Assembly: GCF_029852145.1 (NCBI RefSeq)
Contig: NC_079972.1
Location: forward strand, 2,070,901 to 2,134,900
Direction of reading: 5' to 3'
DNA: 64,000 nucleotides
DNA from: Microplitis mediator
Lineage: Eukaryota > Arthropoda > Insecta > Hymenoptera > Braconidae
The notes under the pieces were generated by a model. The model was given only the letters and a program-made list of their open reading frames with translations, was not told where the DNA came from and did no database searches. Below, piece after piece: positions 10,613 to 21,252 of this stretch (position 1 is its first letter; every line of letters begins with the position of its first letter). Position numbers and translations under genes: made by a program.

Positions 10613-10918
10613 TTATAGCTTTCCACTCAAAAATTTCAAACACAAATGACCACAAATTATAGTATTATATTCCTGATACCTTTTATGGTTATATTTTACG
10701 CTACCAACACCAAAGTATTCCATTAAATCCCTAGGTGGTTGAAGGTCACCAAAGCTATCAAAATAAATGACATGATTTCCAAATTTTTTATAAGCCACCC
10801 AATGCGTTCCAGGTCCATCCTTGTCATCAAGATTGATGACTGCTGATTCATTAATCCATGGTCCAGATTTAGGCAGATTATTTCTCATAAAAACACCTCG
10901 AAAATGTGGAATTTCCAT
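10613..10918 (-). CDS. Adenain-like cysteine protease (Polinton PRO)
   Basis: The frame encodes the catalytic core of the adenovirus-protease (Ulp1-like) family: His in GTHWVAY, the acidic YFDSFGD strand, and the nucleophile in CGHLC near the C-terminus. Such proteases mature capsid proteins of Polintons. The first ATG (10918) is probably not the native start. The frame stays open upstream, and family-like residues (KLPHRALTDIDIRRFA) precede that ATG, but no in-frame ATG is seen there. The start is therefore unresolved, or was lost by a frame change in the overlap with the upstream gene. Confidence 0.85.
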   Translation of the reverse strand: MEIPHFRGVFMRNNLPKSGPWINESAVINLDDKDGPGTHWVAYKKFGNHVIYFDSFGDLQPPRDLMEYFGVGSVKYNHKRYQEYNTIICGHLCLKFLSGKL

Positions 10919-10983
10919 TATACTGGCAAATCGCCGTATATCGATATCAGTGAGAGCTCGATGCGGTAGCTTTACATGTTTTT

Positions 10984-11796
10984 TGGATGGGGCCGTAAAT
11001 AGAGACCCATACCTTTTTTGTATGGTCGTAGGTATAGTCCTTTTCCCAGAGCTATTGCTTCCATTGAAGAATTATGACGTTTGGATTCAGCTAGCTATTG
11101 TTTACTTGCATTAGAATCATTGACAGCTTTAGCAACTGCTGCAGCTCCACCAGCGAGAGCCCCTGTAGCTGATAAGCCGGTAAACAGTGGAATCAAAAAA
11201 GGAAGTACACCGCCAATTTTCGATGGAACTGGCAAAACCCGTGGCAATCGTATATTTTTTCTCCCACCAGATTTTTTGACAGCCTGACGAGCTCCTTTGA
11301 GAGCACTTTTAATTGGTTCACCACCAGCTTGCATAGATTTTTTAGCTGCTGTTACAATCTGTTTCAGCGCTACTTGTGGCTTTTTGCTACTCTTTTTCCT
11401 ACCAGTCTCCTTTTTACCATTCTTTCGTTTGCTTTTTTTCTTCAGCCCCATACCAAATCGTCTTTTTACCTTCATAATTTTGTTTACACTCCAAGCAGCA
11501 GCTTTCTCACCAATACCAGCGTCTTTTGCTTGATATCGTTGCAAGGCCTTTTCAGCAAGTACTTTATCAGTTTCGTGACGAGCAGCAAGATTGTCTCGGT
11601 TATTTGAGTAAGCAATGTCGTGCTCTTTACACGCAGCGTCCAGAGGATTGATTCCAGGATCACCTCGAGCTAACCTCTTTGATAATTTTGTACCTGGTCC
11701 ACAGTACTGGTACCCCGGTATGTGCAATTCCACTGGTAGTTTGTTGATAATATTATTTACGAGGCTTGTGCCACGTTTACGTCTGCACTCGAGCAT
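10984..11796 (-). pseudogene. PLA2-like virion protein, interrupted by one stop
   Basis: The N-terminal part carries the phospholipase A2 signature of parvovirus/Polinton type: YCGPGT (calcium loop) and HDIAY (catalytic His-Asp) about 25 residues later. A Lys/Arg-rich middle (KKKSKRKNGKKETGRKKSS) and an Ala/Gly hydrophobic stretch (about residues 205-224) follow. The frame hits TAG at about 11095, yet the same frame stays open for about 40 more codons and ends with two GLYLRP repeats typical of the C-terminus of this family. The stop is probably a recent nonsense change. In related viruses such proteins help virions cross membranes; here that role is inferred. Confidence 0.75.
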
Positions 11797-11913
11797 GTCA
11801 TATCAATGACTAACGTCTAATCTAGTTAATATAAGTACTTATAGAAAAAATTGTGAAGCCACCCTAAGGCTTATAAAGGTATGTCTCTCGTGATAGCTAT
11901 TAGTTGCTATCAA
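11797..11913. promoter_or_regulatory. Divergent intergenic promoter region
   Basis: A gap of about 117 bases separates the PLA2-like gene (leftward) from the ATPase gene (rightward), so it must hold both promoters. I see AT-rich sequence and no clear TATA box. Confidence 0.35.
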
Positions 11914-12627
11914 GATGCGGTTCGAGAAACAGCCAACAGCGCTTCCAGTGGTGAATTTTGACAACATTACGGAACATGAAAAAAATCACAGAAACGTCAT
12001 GGTCAATTATTACCAAACAGTGTGAGAGCCATTTTCTGTGGGCCATCCAACTGCGGCAAAACAAATGCGCTCTTAACTCTGATAACTCATGCAAATGGAT
12101 TAAGATTTGAAAATATATATGTCTATTCCAAGTCATTGAATCAACCAAAGTATAAGTTTTTGGAAAATATTATAGAACCTGTAAAAGGTGTTGGTTACTA
12201 TCCATTTAACGATTATGAACAGGTTGTCAAACCTGAAGATGCAAAACCTAATTCAGTCATGATATTTGATGATGAAGCGTGTGAAAAAAAGGATCATATA
12301 AGAGCATTTTTCTGTATGGGACGACACAAAGACGTTGATAGTTTTTATCTCTGTCAGACTTATACTCGAATCCCAAAACATCTGATACGGGATAATGCAA
12401 ATATGCTCGTGATCTTTCGTCAAGATGAGATGAATCTTAAACACATTTACAATGATCACGTCAACACTGACATGTCTTATCAAAAATTCAAAGACATGTG
12501 TACTGCATGTTGGAATCATGATAAGTATAACTTTATTATGATTGACAAAGACAGTGAACTCAATAGTGGACGTTACAGAAAGGGATTTGATACTTTTATA
12601 TGCATAAATAATAGTTGTGATACGTAA
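11914..12627 (+). pseudogene. FtsK/A32-type packaging ATPase with an N-terminal frameshift
   Basis: Walker A (CGPSNCGKT) and Walker B (VMIFDDEAC) are intact in the long frame that starts at 12022 or a little before. The conserved family N-terminus (MRFEKQPTALPVVNFDN) is found at 11914 in a different frame. The frame changes around 11976-11998, near an A-rich run, before HGQLLPNSVR. The ATPase pumps DNA into the capsid in Polintons and adintoviruses. A short shortened product from 12022 would lack the N-terminus. The arrangement is typical: divergent from the capsid block. Confidence 0.83.
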
Positions 12628-12663
12628 ATTATTTAGTTATGCTACAATCTTCATACAAACAAC

Positions 12664-13593
12664 ATGAAAAGTAAAAAGCTGCAGGAGCAAAGCGACATCT
12701 TGCGGCAGATAGCTGAAGCTAGTGCTGTAATTCGTCACAAACACAAGCTTCTTAAATTAAATAAAGACAGCAATGAACTTGCGGCCAATAAAATGTTTAA
12801 GCCTGTTGTTGAACCGCTGAAAAAATTTGTAGATTCTTCGAATCAAATAAAAAAAGAAATAAGCGGTGAAACTTTTAGAATGTTCAAACATGAAATTAAA
12901 AAAAATGATTCGACTGTTCCTGATTATAGCGAAATAAGTGCAGGTGACGAGGGGGCTGAGGGGGATGATGAAGAATCAACTCTTCAGCCAGATAATATTT
13001 CCGCAACAAGCACACCAATAAAAGCGGATAAATCTGATTCAATATCAAAATATTTAAAGATGTTGTATTCAAAACATCATTCGTTAGATATGCAAACTGG
13101 TGTGCGAAGATTAAAGGGTACTCTAATGATTGGGAACTCGGAAATTGTGTTTGATGAAGATTCAATTCATATAGGTGATCGGAGCTATTCAACAACACCA
13201 GGATTAATAGAGTTGTTATTCAAAAAGTCTCCAAACAGTTCTATAATAACTGCAAATGATTCTAAAAATTATGGCACTATTATCAAAAATACTAATGCAC
13301 ATCGAAAAAATTATAATGCTGAAAATAGTATTCGTGAAAATAACAGCATCAAATCCAGACAGTATATAGAAAAATATGTTGAGTCACCGAGAAAAAAGGG
13401 GAAAGGATTACCCAAGTACAAAATAGCACCTCGAGCAGGACTAAAGATGGACTATGTCTATTGGGATGATCCTAATGAAATTGTTGGTAGACTTAGATTA
13501 TTGATGGCATCACAAGCAGCCGGAAATACTAGCCATTCCAATGAAATCATTTCCATTATTGAAGAACTTCGTGAAGCAGGAATTATCTACTAA
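12664..13593 (+). CDS. Conserved Polinton structural protein (VYWDDPNE family)
   Basis: A 309-residue protein with a Lys-rich, helical N-terminus, an acidic Ser/Glu linker (about residues 85-125), a globular centre, and a highly conserved C-terminus containing YVYWDDPNEIVGRLRLLMAS and ending IIEELREAGIIY. This C-terminus is widespread in insect Polintons. The precise role is not established; a minor virion or scaffold role is inferred from its place after the ATPase. The frame is intact. Confidence 0.78.
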   Translation: MKSKKLQEQSDILRQIAEASAVIRHKHKLLKLNKDSNELAANKMFKPVVEPLKKFVDSSNQIKKEISGETFRMFKHEIKKNDSTVPDYSEISAGDEGAEGDDEESTLQPDNISATSTPIKADKSDSISKYLKMLYSKHHSLDMQTGVRRLKGTLMIGNSEIVFDEDSIHIGDRSYSTTPGLIELLFKKSPNSSIITANDSKNYGTIIKNTNAHRKNYNAENSIRENNSIKSRQYIEKYVESPRKKGKGLPKYKIAPRAGLKMDYVYWDDPNEIVGRLRLLMASQAAGNTSHSNEIISIIEELREAGIIY

Positions 13594-13642
13594 TAGACAT
13601 GCAGCAATCAATACTAATCATTTGTAATTTAACTTTCGAGCC

Positions 13643-14035
13643 ATGAGTATCGATATTTTTGGACGGCAGTCTGAAACTAAGTCATCTAAAACTGGCCGTC
13701 GTGGACCACCAGGTCCAGGATTCAAAATTACAGAAGATGGTCAGTTTGATATAGACAACAAACGGTTGTGTAATATTGCAGATCCCGAAAACTCTAGTGA
13801 TGCGATTCCTCTGAGAAATGCACAAAACATTATTCAACATGAAGTTCAATCATTAAATGATGGAAGCTTGCTGATGCGACAAGATATTGATATAATTATT
13901 CATGGTTTAGAAGCGAAATTTGATAATTACAGAAAAAATCAACGAATAGAGAACGAAAACACAATTGACGTCATTTCAAAGCTTGAAACGAAAGTGAAAG
14001 CATTAGAAAAAAAATTTAGTGATCTTTCAGAATAA
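13643..14035 (+). CDS. Fibre-like Polinton protein with collagen-type start and coiled coil
   Basis: A 130-residue protein beginning MSIDIFGRQ, then a short collagen-like GPPGPG, a beta-rich FKITEDGQFDIDNKRLCNI segment, and a C-terminal heptad-rich coiled coil (TKVKALEKKF). This design matches small tail-fibre or spike proteins of Polinton-like viruses. Its last codons overlap the truncated end of the PolB frame on the other strand, which suggests a deletion junction close to its 3' end. Confidence 0.65.
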   Translation: MSIDIFGRQSETKSSKTGRRGPPGPGFKITEDGQFDIDNKRLCNIADPENSSDAIPLRNAQNIIQHEVQSLNDGSLLMRQDIDIIIHGLEAKFDNYRKNQRIENENTIDVISKLETKVKALEKKFSDLSE

Positions 14036-14059
14036 TATTTAGACTTATTAAAACGTCTC

Positions 14060-16818
14060 AAAGCACAGAAAAAGCTAATTACTCTCAATTCCAAGATGTG
14101 ACCCTTAAGACTATCATCAGGATTATTAAGAATAAAATCTAATGATGCATCAACCCATTTAAATGAGCCAGTTGGTAGGTACTGACTCATTGCAGCCCTA
14201 TATAAATTATTGACATCAAAGTACATAATGTAGGAATTTTCTCGCCTGGGATTGTATTCATTACCCATAAATGGGTTGTTGGCACGAGCATATCGATTGG
14301 AACACTGTGCCACTCCACCTCTAATACCTTTTTCGAAAAATAATAGCATCGAAGGATCTGACAATAAGTCTAAAGAAACATCGGTGTATTTTAACATTGC
14401 ATCAAATGCAAGTCCAGGCGCAGTGTAGTAGTGTAAGGGGTCTAAATTGTATGTTTGTTTACAACTTTTCCGGAAGTTTTGAAAAATGTCAGCCAAAAGC
14501 AGTACGTCCGTTTTTAAATACAGATCAGAATATTCACCTAACGTCTGAATTCCAAATGTATTCCACACTCTTTCCGCGTGTTTGTAATCATCATCAGAAA
14601 CATCGGAATTAGTTAATTTAGAGAAAAAGTGTGTTTTCGCCGGTAATTTAGTATAATTTAATTTGTCCCAACTGTCTACATACTCATACGGAAAAATTCC
14701 TTTCCGTGTGACTAATTCAAATTGTTGGGGATCAGCAATACTGTTGCGAGTAATAACTTTGTCAGCATCATTGAGATAAGATGCCAACTTTTCAATACTA
14801 CTCGCCATAAATCTAAATGAATCAATAAACCGTAAACTGATGATTGTTCCATCTACTTTTTTAGTAAAAGCGAAGTATTTTTCTTTATTAATAGGCAATA
14901 ATTGAACTGAACCGGGAAAACATTTAGCTACTGACTCGATAAGAAAATGTGAATCATACCCGGAAAGATTGTGGAATACAATTGGAATGTTATGAGACTG
15001 TTGATAAAGAATGTTACATTTTACATGAGCCGGTCCACGATATTTGCCTGTAAAATGACAGTGGTCTCAAAACTTGTCAGTTTCAGCAAGGTATTTTTTG
15101 CAAATGTGAAATTTCTTTGATGTATTATATTCGAAATTTTCCTGTTCTGTAAGTGGATGCATTTTTACTGGTGATTTAATTAAATTATGAATTGAAATGG
15201 CTAATGATTTTAACCTGAACATAAACCAATCGATACATTTATCACTACGGTTACATTCATATCTAGACAAGGTATCGTTGTAAGCACAATGTACGTAAAA
15301 AGCTACACTGTGGGGTATATGTTCTTCAGATTCATCGGCTTTTGGTATTAACATGCATTCGATATCGGCATAGACTACGAATGGCATATCTTCCTGATAT
15401 TTAAAATTTTTAAATTTCAATTTATCATTAACCGGCAGCTCGATCCTAACTTTATTGATTTGAATACAATCCCGACGATGTTTTTCATACGTGATTTCCT
15501 CATGGAAGTGACATAAGCATCGATCACAAAAGTACTTTTTTCCATTATGTTTTAATATTTGTTTACTGACCAATCGCGAAAGATCTTTAATAAACGTAAA
15601 GTGAAACTTACGTTCGAAGCTGGCTATTCTATTCTCGATATTATCATCTATGTCTGCGTTTGCGGACTGAACTTCTAACATAAGAAGGTGAATTGTGGAA
15701 TCACCTAGATTTTCTTTGCTAAAATAAAGTGGTACTATCACACTAGGCCCTTGTTCACAAAATTCATCATCAGATTCTACATGTTCCGACTCAATACCGT
15801 ATACATTTATTGATAGATTATTTAGTTTTTCAAATTTAGGTATATCTTTGAGTTGCAATGGAAATTTAATACCATCGTAATTTAATACTCTACTATAATG
15901 TGTATATGATCTTACTCTACTCACATTCCGTCCATCTTAAGCAGTATGAAGAGCAGCAATTACGGACCACAGGAAACAGTAGTAGTCTTCATTCATAATA
16001 TTGATTACCGCTTTCTTCTTTTTAATGTCTTCCGGTAAATCAGTGTAGGTTGATCCATTTCCACCTTGTAGTGAAACATATTTGTTGATGTTTAACGCAA
16101 GGTTGCCGATTTCAAGGAGTGACCATCCTGAATCTCGATGTTCAAAATCTTCAACCTTGGCATGCAGGCGATCGCTGACAAATTCATTGAACCATTCAGT
16201 AATGCCTGTGGATGCTACGATAGCTTCATTTTTTGTGTTGAATGTTTTTGTTTCAATTGTTTCTTGATCGGCAGTTGATTTAATGAATTTGCAGGTTAGG
16301 ATGACATTTGCTTTGATGTTACCATCTGATTGCAGTGCAGTTCCTAATTTATTGACAATTAGATCACGTGCGTCTTGCAGGAATGCACGCAAATCGTGAT
16401 GAAGCAAATTAACAACCATACCTGTGCGTATTCGGTTGGCGAAAGCACTTTCAATATCTTTCCATATGACGCGTTTATTGTTGACCTCAACTTGCTCAAT
16501 ATTATTATTGATATTACCACCAACACCACATCCAACGATGCCATTTTGTTGTCTCTGGAATCGCTCGTAATGTGACCCAAGTTGTGTGATATAAAATTGA
16601 ATTTGCATTCGTTCATGCACATTCAAATCTGGAGATCTTGCAAGCTGAGTCAAGGCGTCAATGTGTTCTGCTGCAATATCACACCACTCTGCTATTAATT
16701 GATTTTGAACTGCAGGTGGTGATAGGAAAAGCTCATTGTAAGCATTTTCCATCGCTTGGAGAATTTCATTGTAAACTCTGTTTCCATCTTGATGTTTACT
16801 AATAAACATAATTAACAA
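14060..16818 (-). pseudogene. Protein-primed DNA polymerase B, nonsense-broken and truncated
   Basis: One minus-strand frame runs from 16818 to about 14060, interrupted by in-frame TAA (about 15937-15939) and TGA (about 15067-15069). The N-terminal region (INIMNEDYYCFLWSV) and PKFEKLNNLSINVYG are typical of insect Polinton PolB. Exo I is YADIE (near 15370) and Exo II is VFHNLSGYD (near 14970). Palm motif A lies in FDVNNLYRAAM (near 14200). The frame then departs from the family at about 14060, so motif B, motif C (DTDS) and the C-terminus are missing. No polymerase could be made. Its promoter now lies about 18 kb away. Confidence 0.85.
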
Positions 16819-18053
16819 TTAATGATAAAGAAAAGTTATTAGGAAAAAAATAATAAAAAGTATATTTACCTTTCAAAATATTCTCAACAGATATTAAGTC
16901 AATAATTAACAATAAAAAATTGATAATAAAAGTTATTAATAACACCGGCACACAAAAAAAAATAAGTTCTCTGTACTTTTGACGGGACCGATTTATTCCC
17001 ATGTATTTTGACCCGCTGAATCCAAATCCGAGGTCCGTTTAACCCGTATACCCTCAGATTTTTAGAAAACATTAAAAAACCTCAAAAATACACAAAAAAC
17101 GACCGTTTTTTAAATTTATAAATTTTTTTAACCCTAACTAAGCATGATTTTTATGTATTTCGGTCCTCCACATACTAACCGGAAATTTATTTAAAACATT
17201 AGCCATTTAAAGTCTGAGTAAATCCCAAAAAACCCCAAAAAATTGCAAAAAAGCAAAAAAATTCTTAGTATTGTGATGAAAAAAATTTTTTGAAGCATAT
17301 TAAAAATTTTTTATGTTTTAGGCCAAAATATTTTTTATATATATATCACAGATCGAACAATATGATTTCTTTTATTTATTTCGATTTAAAAATTGATTTT
17401 TGTTATACCAAATTTTATTTTTTTCGATTTTTTGGGAATTTTTGCCATTTATTTAAAATTTTAGAGATGTCTGAGCCATGGATGTTCGAGAATTATATGT
17501 GACAGATAAACATACATGAAAATAATTATTTATTTAGCCCTATAAAATTGTTTTCATCACAATACTAAGAATTTTTTTGCTTTTTTGCAATTTTTTGGGG
17601 TTTTTTGGGATTTACTCAGACTTTAAGGCCATTCTCAGACAATGTCCCCCACTTTTCAAAAATTTTGAATGATTTTCAACTGTCATAAGCGTATCAAATT
17701 TTTATCAATTAATTAAAAAAAAATTAAAGCATTAATTGAAAAAAGGACAACGTAGTCGTAATTTCGCCGATATATCGATTAAAAAAAAAATTATTTACAC
17801 TTAATATCAATTAGGAGTTAAACAAAATTCGTTAAATAAATTTCAGTAAAATCGTCATGTCAATTTTATAATTCGAATTTTTAAATTTTGGCGGCTAAAA
17901 TTAATTCAACAAATTTCGTTTAACTCCCAACTGATATCAATTGTAAGTATTTTTTTTCAAATTCTATATCTCAACGAAATTACGACGACGTTGTCCTTTT
18001 TTCAATTAAGGTTTTAATTTTTTTTTAATTAATTAATAAAATTTCAATACAGT

Positions 18054-19409
18054 TGTTATGTCCAAATAATTTTTTTTTTATGTTAATAATTATTTAAAAT
18101 AATTATTCCTGAGCTCCTCTTTGAAAAGCGCGCGACAACGCAGCGTCAGCTTTTTCACCTTTTTATGCGGCAAAGAATAGTGGGAAGACACCTGCAATAA
18201 GTTTAACGAATAAATGATAAACTGTCGTCACTTTCAACCAATGACGATAATTAAAAATTCCCCATCAATTGTCAAAGCAAAGTTTATAAAAAGCCTGAGC
18301 ACCATGGCTCAGGGCCTTCAGTTCATTTTTAACTTCTTGGTCCGCGTAAACGGCGTCGATAGCCCGTAATCTTATTGCAGAAATCTTCCGACGTGGCAAT
18401 AAGTAATCGTCGCTGATTTAGGTATCCGGCTGATTAATTTCGTGTAGGATATTATTTTATCAGTTACGGTTTTCCAAATTCACTTTAAATAAATTGTAAA
18501 TCGATCTAGGTATCCGGCTGATTAAGTTCGTGTAGGATATTAATTTATTCATTTACAAAACTTCAAATCAATGAAACCGTAAATCGATCTAGGTATCCGG
18601 CTGATTAAGTTCGTGTAGGATATTAATTTATTCATTTACGGTCATTATTAATAAATTAAATTGCCAATTGAGTTAGATACTCGGCTGATAGTCAACTATC
18701 GTGTAGAGTATAGTTCTTAATTGCAATTGAAAGATCTCGAAGATCTATCCGGTTCGAGTGAATTGTGACACAAATCACGTGAATTTGTGATCTCACTTTG
18801 TGCCGAGTTTCTGCGCATAAAACCCCTTTTGGGTGTGAAAAAAGGACGCATTTATAAATAAAAATCTGTTTAAAAATATCCGATAAGATAAATAATTTTA
18901 TAATATAAATAAAATATAAAGTTGTGAAAAACTAGAGTGAACAAGTGACGTTCAGTTAAGACGTTGTAAATTAAAATATAATAAAAGATCAAGTTCATCA
19001 CTCAAGCCGTTCGATTTTCATTCGAAAGTAGTACATAAGATATCATCCTATCAACCCAGCCGCACCCATTCTACCAACCTTACAGGAAGGCCGAGTGAGC
19101 TGTTTAGTTCTGGAGGGATAATAGCTGCCGCACTAGAAGAATTGACATCGAAAGGTAGGTGAAAGAACTATTTTTCTATCATCATAAAATTACTTTTGGC
19201 TTAAACAAGAGCACCAGTCTCTTTGAAGACGTTTGGGTTCTTAATTTTCGAAAAGATCCACTATAAATAATAAATTATAGGAAGATAATTTCTTCCTCGT
19301 ATTCTTTATTGTTGTCCGCACCCTCCAACCCGCTTGTCCAAAAATTACTATCGCTACCAAAGGGAGAAATCCCGGATAAATAATTAAAAATTAAGCGGCG
19401 GACATAACA
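18054..19409 (+). repeat. 5' LTR with promoter, four hairpins and splice donor
   Basis: TATAAAA at 18285-18291 and an initiator-like TCAGTT (A at 18320) place the start of R near 18320. Downstream come four related hairpin units (18421-18711), then CA-poor leader sequence, and a splice donor AAAG/GTAGGT with intron start at 19155. The LTR ends at 19409 and is followed by the primer-binding site. Confidence 0.9.
18421..18711 (+). repeat. Four repeated stem-loops in the transcribed LTR
   Basis: Stems GGTATCC/GGATATT occur at 18421-18427/18447-18453, 18509-18515/18535-18541 and 18592-18598/18618-18624, each around a loop with GGCTGATTAA(T/G)TTCGTG. The fourth unit pairs ATACTC (18677-18682) with GAGTAT (18706-18711) and adds an inner stem GATAGT/ACTATC. 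Both sides of the stem change together. The same units recur in the 3' LTR and the solo LTR. Confidence 0.75.
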
Positions 19410-19410
19410 T

Positions 19411-19436
19411 AAAGGACACTGGTGGCAGCGGTGGGA
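19411..19436 (+). other. Primer-binding site
   Basis: TGGTGGCAGCGGTGGGA lies 10-20 bases after the LTR end and begins with TGG, the complement of a tRNA CCA end. The tRNA is not identified with certainty. The gap after the LTR is slightly larger than usual. Confidence 0.65.
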
Positions 19437-19948
19437 TTTTCGAAATTAAAAATCCTTCTTTTTGAGCCACAGGTATCATTTTTCTACCAATTTTGATATT
19501 AAAGGTAGATTTGTGGTAATTTTCCTATTTTCAAAATTCTAAAAATTTCAAAATTATATTTTCGTGGCATTTTTGAAAGTGCCACACCCTGTTTTCGTGG
19601 ACTTGCCACACCTTAACGGTTAGCAATTCCACGTATTGCGAACTCAGCGTTTTCTGCCCCTCAATCGAGTTGCGAAACACCTGAGTTCACAGTCCGCGAC
19701 TTCGCGATCAAACCGCAAAGTCAGCGAAAAGTCAAACATCGACTTTATTGTCCCAGCTTCGAGCTGTTGAAAGTAATTCTTTCTCTCTCTGTCTGACTAA
19801 GTCAGCAATTTGCATTTCGAGTTTAACGACTCATAAAATCGTCGCTTCACCAACACCTTAGGGTGTGGTCACCACCATTACTCGTAATAAACAACACCGG
19901 AGGCGAAGAAATCTAACGCCTCCCCCATTTCACGGCTTACAAGCAGAA
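19437..19948 (+). other. 5' leader of the retroelement before gag
   Basis: About 510 bases, with no ORF on the plus strand except the open extension of gag from 19865. It contains paired TGCCACACC-like repeats (19570-19620) and probably the packaging region. The first ATG in the gag frame is at 19949. Confidence 0.45.
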
Positions 19949-21226
19949 ATGCCTGACAACGACAGACCCATCATCCGGCTGGATGCCACTTTGCACGATG
20001 CAAACACCCCACCAACCCAGTACGATATGGCCAAAGATCTCTATCGAGAGCTACCTAATTTCAACGGTGAAGGCCCGACTTGCGAACAAGATTTCAGAGA
20101 ATTTGACGCAATCGTACGAAGCTGGTTACCATGCATCCTCCCAGACCACCATGACATGTTCGTTGCAAAAATCGCGAAGAGAATTTCGGGTCGTGCTAAG
20201 AGCATCATTGAATACACTCCGATTCACAGCGTTGAAGAACTTCTCGACGCTCTGGGAGAGAGGTTTCGCCACGGCGATCCAGCTCTTATCTGGCACAAAC
20301 GTCTAGCTGCAGCGTCCCCAAAGGACGGGGAAACTATCGAAGACTTCTATTTCAGGTTACGCAAGATGATCAAAGGCCTGGAAGCTGCACTCCCAGCAGA
20401 AAATCGAGACGCCATCATGTCGCAGCAAGAAAAGGTTGCATTCGACCTCCTTTATTCCGCTTTGCCTGACCTTCCAAAATGTCTTGCGCGTCTAAAAAAC
20501 CCCAGAACGCTGGAAGAGCTTTACAAGGCGATTAAAGAAGAGCGAACTCGCGAATGTTTGCGGCCTGCTCGGAAACGCGATTCTAACGAATTTTCGCGTA
20601 ATTCTCATAAAGACCGTCGAGACTATGACGGAGACTATAACAGACGATACTCGAAAGACGATTATCAGAGACCTCGTCGAGATTACAACGATTACGACGA
20701 TCGTAGAGAGACTAGAGGACGAACATTCAGTTACTCTAAGAATAACCACAGACGAAGTAAATATGACACAGACGACGAATACAGTGTAGACTCTGACGCC
20801 AGTGCAGAGTCCGCAGACTACTTAACTTACGCTTACACCTCAAGTAAAGGGGGACGTAGCCAGACTCGTGACGATGATTCAACTCCACGAACGTACAAGA
20901 AAAGCACCCCACGTTCTCGTACGGAAGAGCAGTTTACAGCCAGACCAAAGACAGTGACGTTTGATCCTGCTGACATAGACTCCGAAAAACTGGAGCATCT
21001 GAAATTAAACGCTCCATGTTGCGACTGTCCGTTCTGCCCTCACCGCGATTCGAATAAATCCGCCCCAAGGAAAAACAACGACGATCATTTAAACTTAATG
21101 GGCGCTCGACAGGCCGAGGCGACTGCGAGTATGCCCCGCGAGCCTCGCCGATCCATGAGTGCCCAGCAGAGGCCTCAGACTGCGAAGGAATTCAAAATCC
21201 TTCAACGCCCGAAGCCCTCGCACTAG
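19949..21226 (+). CDS. gag: Gag polyprotein
   Basis: A 425-residue protein from the first ATG (the frame is open 28 codons further back). The N-terminal half has the capsid fold signature of gypsy-type Gag (FRHGDPALIWHKRLAAASPK and DLPKCLARLK segments, retrotrans_gag-like). A long Arg/Asp/Tyr-rich low-complexity part follows (about residues 215-300). A compact Cys cluster CCDCPFCPH near the C-terminus replaces the usual CCHC knuckle. Gag forms the particle and binds genomic RNA. Pol is in a different frame (-1) that overlaps the last gag codons, so ribosomal frameshifting is likely near the stop at 21226. Confidence 0.85.
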   Translation: MPDNDRPIIRLDATLHDANTPPTQYDMAKDLYRELPNFNGEGPTCEQDFREFDAIVRSWLPCILPDHHDMFVAKIAKRISGRAKSIIEYTPIHSVEELLDALGERFRHGDPALIWHKRLAAASPKDGETIEDFYFRLRKMIKGLEAALPAENRDAIMSQQEKVAFDLLYSALPDLPKCLARLKNPRTLEELYKAIKEERTRECLRPARKRDSNEFSRNSHKDRRDYDGDYNRRYSKDDYQRPRRDYNDYDDRRETRGRTFSYSKNNHRRSKYDTDDEYSVDSDASAESADYLTYAYTSSKGGRSQTRDDDSTPRTYKKSTPRSRTEEQFTARPKTVTFDPADIDSEKLEHLKLNAPCCDCPFCPHRDSNKSAPRKNNDDHLNLMGARQAEATASMPREPRRSMSAQQRPQTAKEFKILQRPKPSH

Positions 21227-21252
21227 TAATCGGTAAAGGTCCGAGAGTCTGG

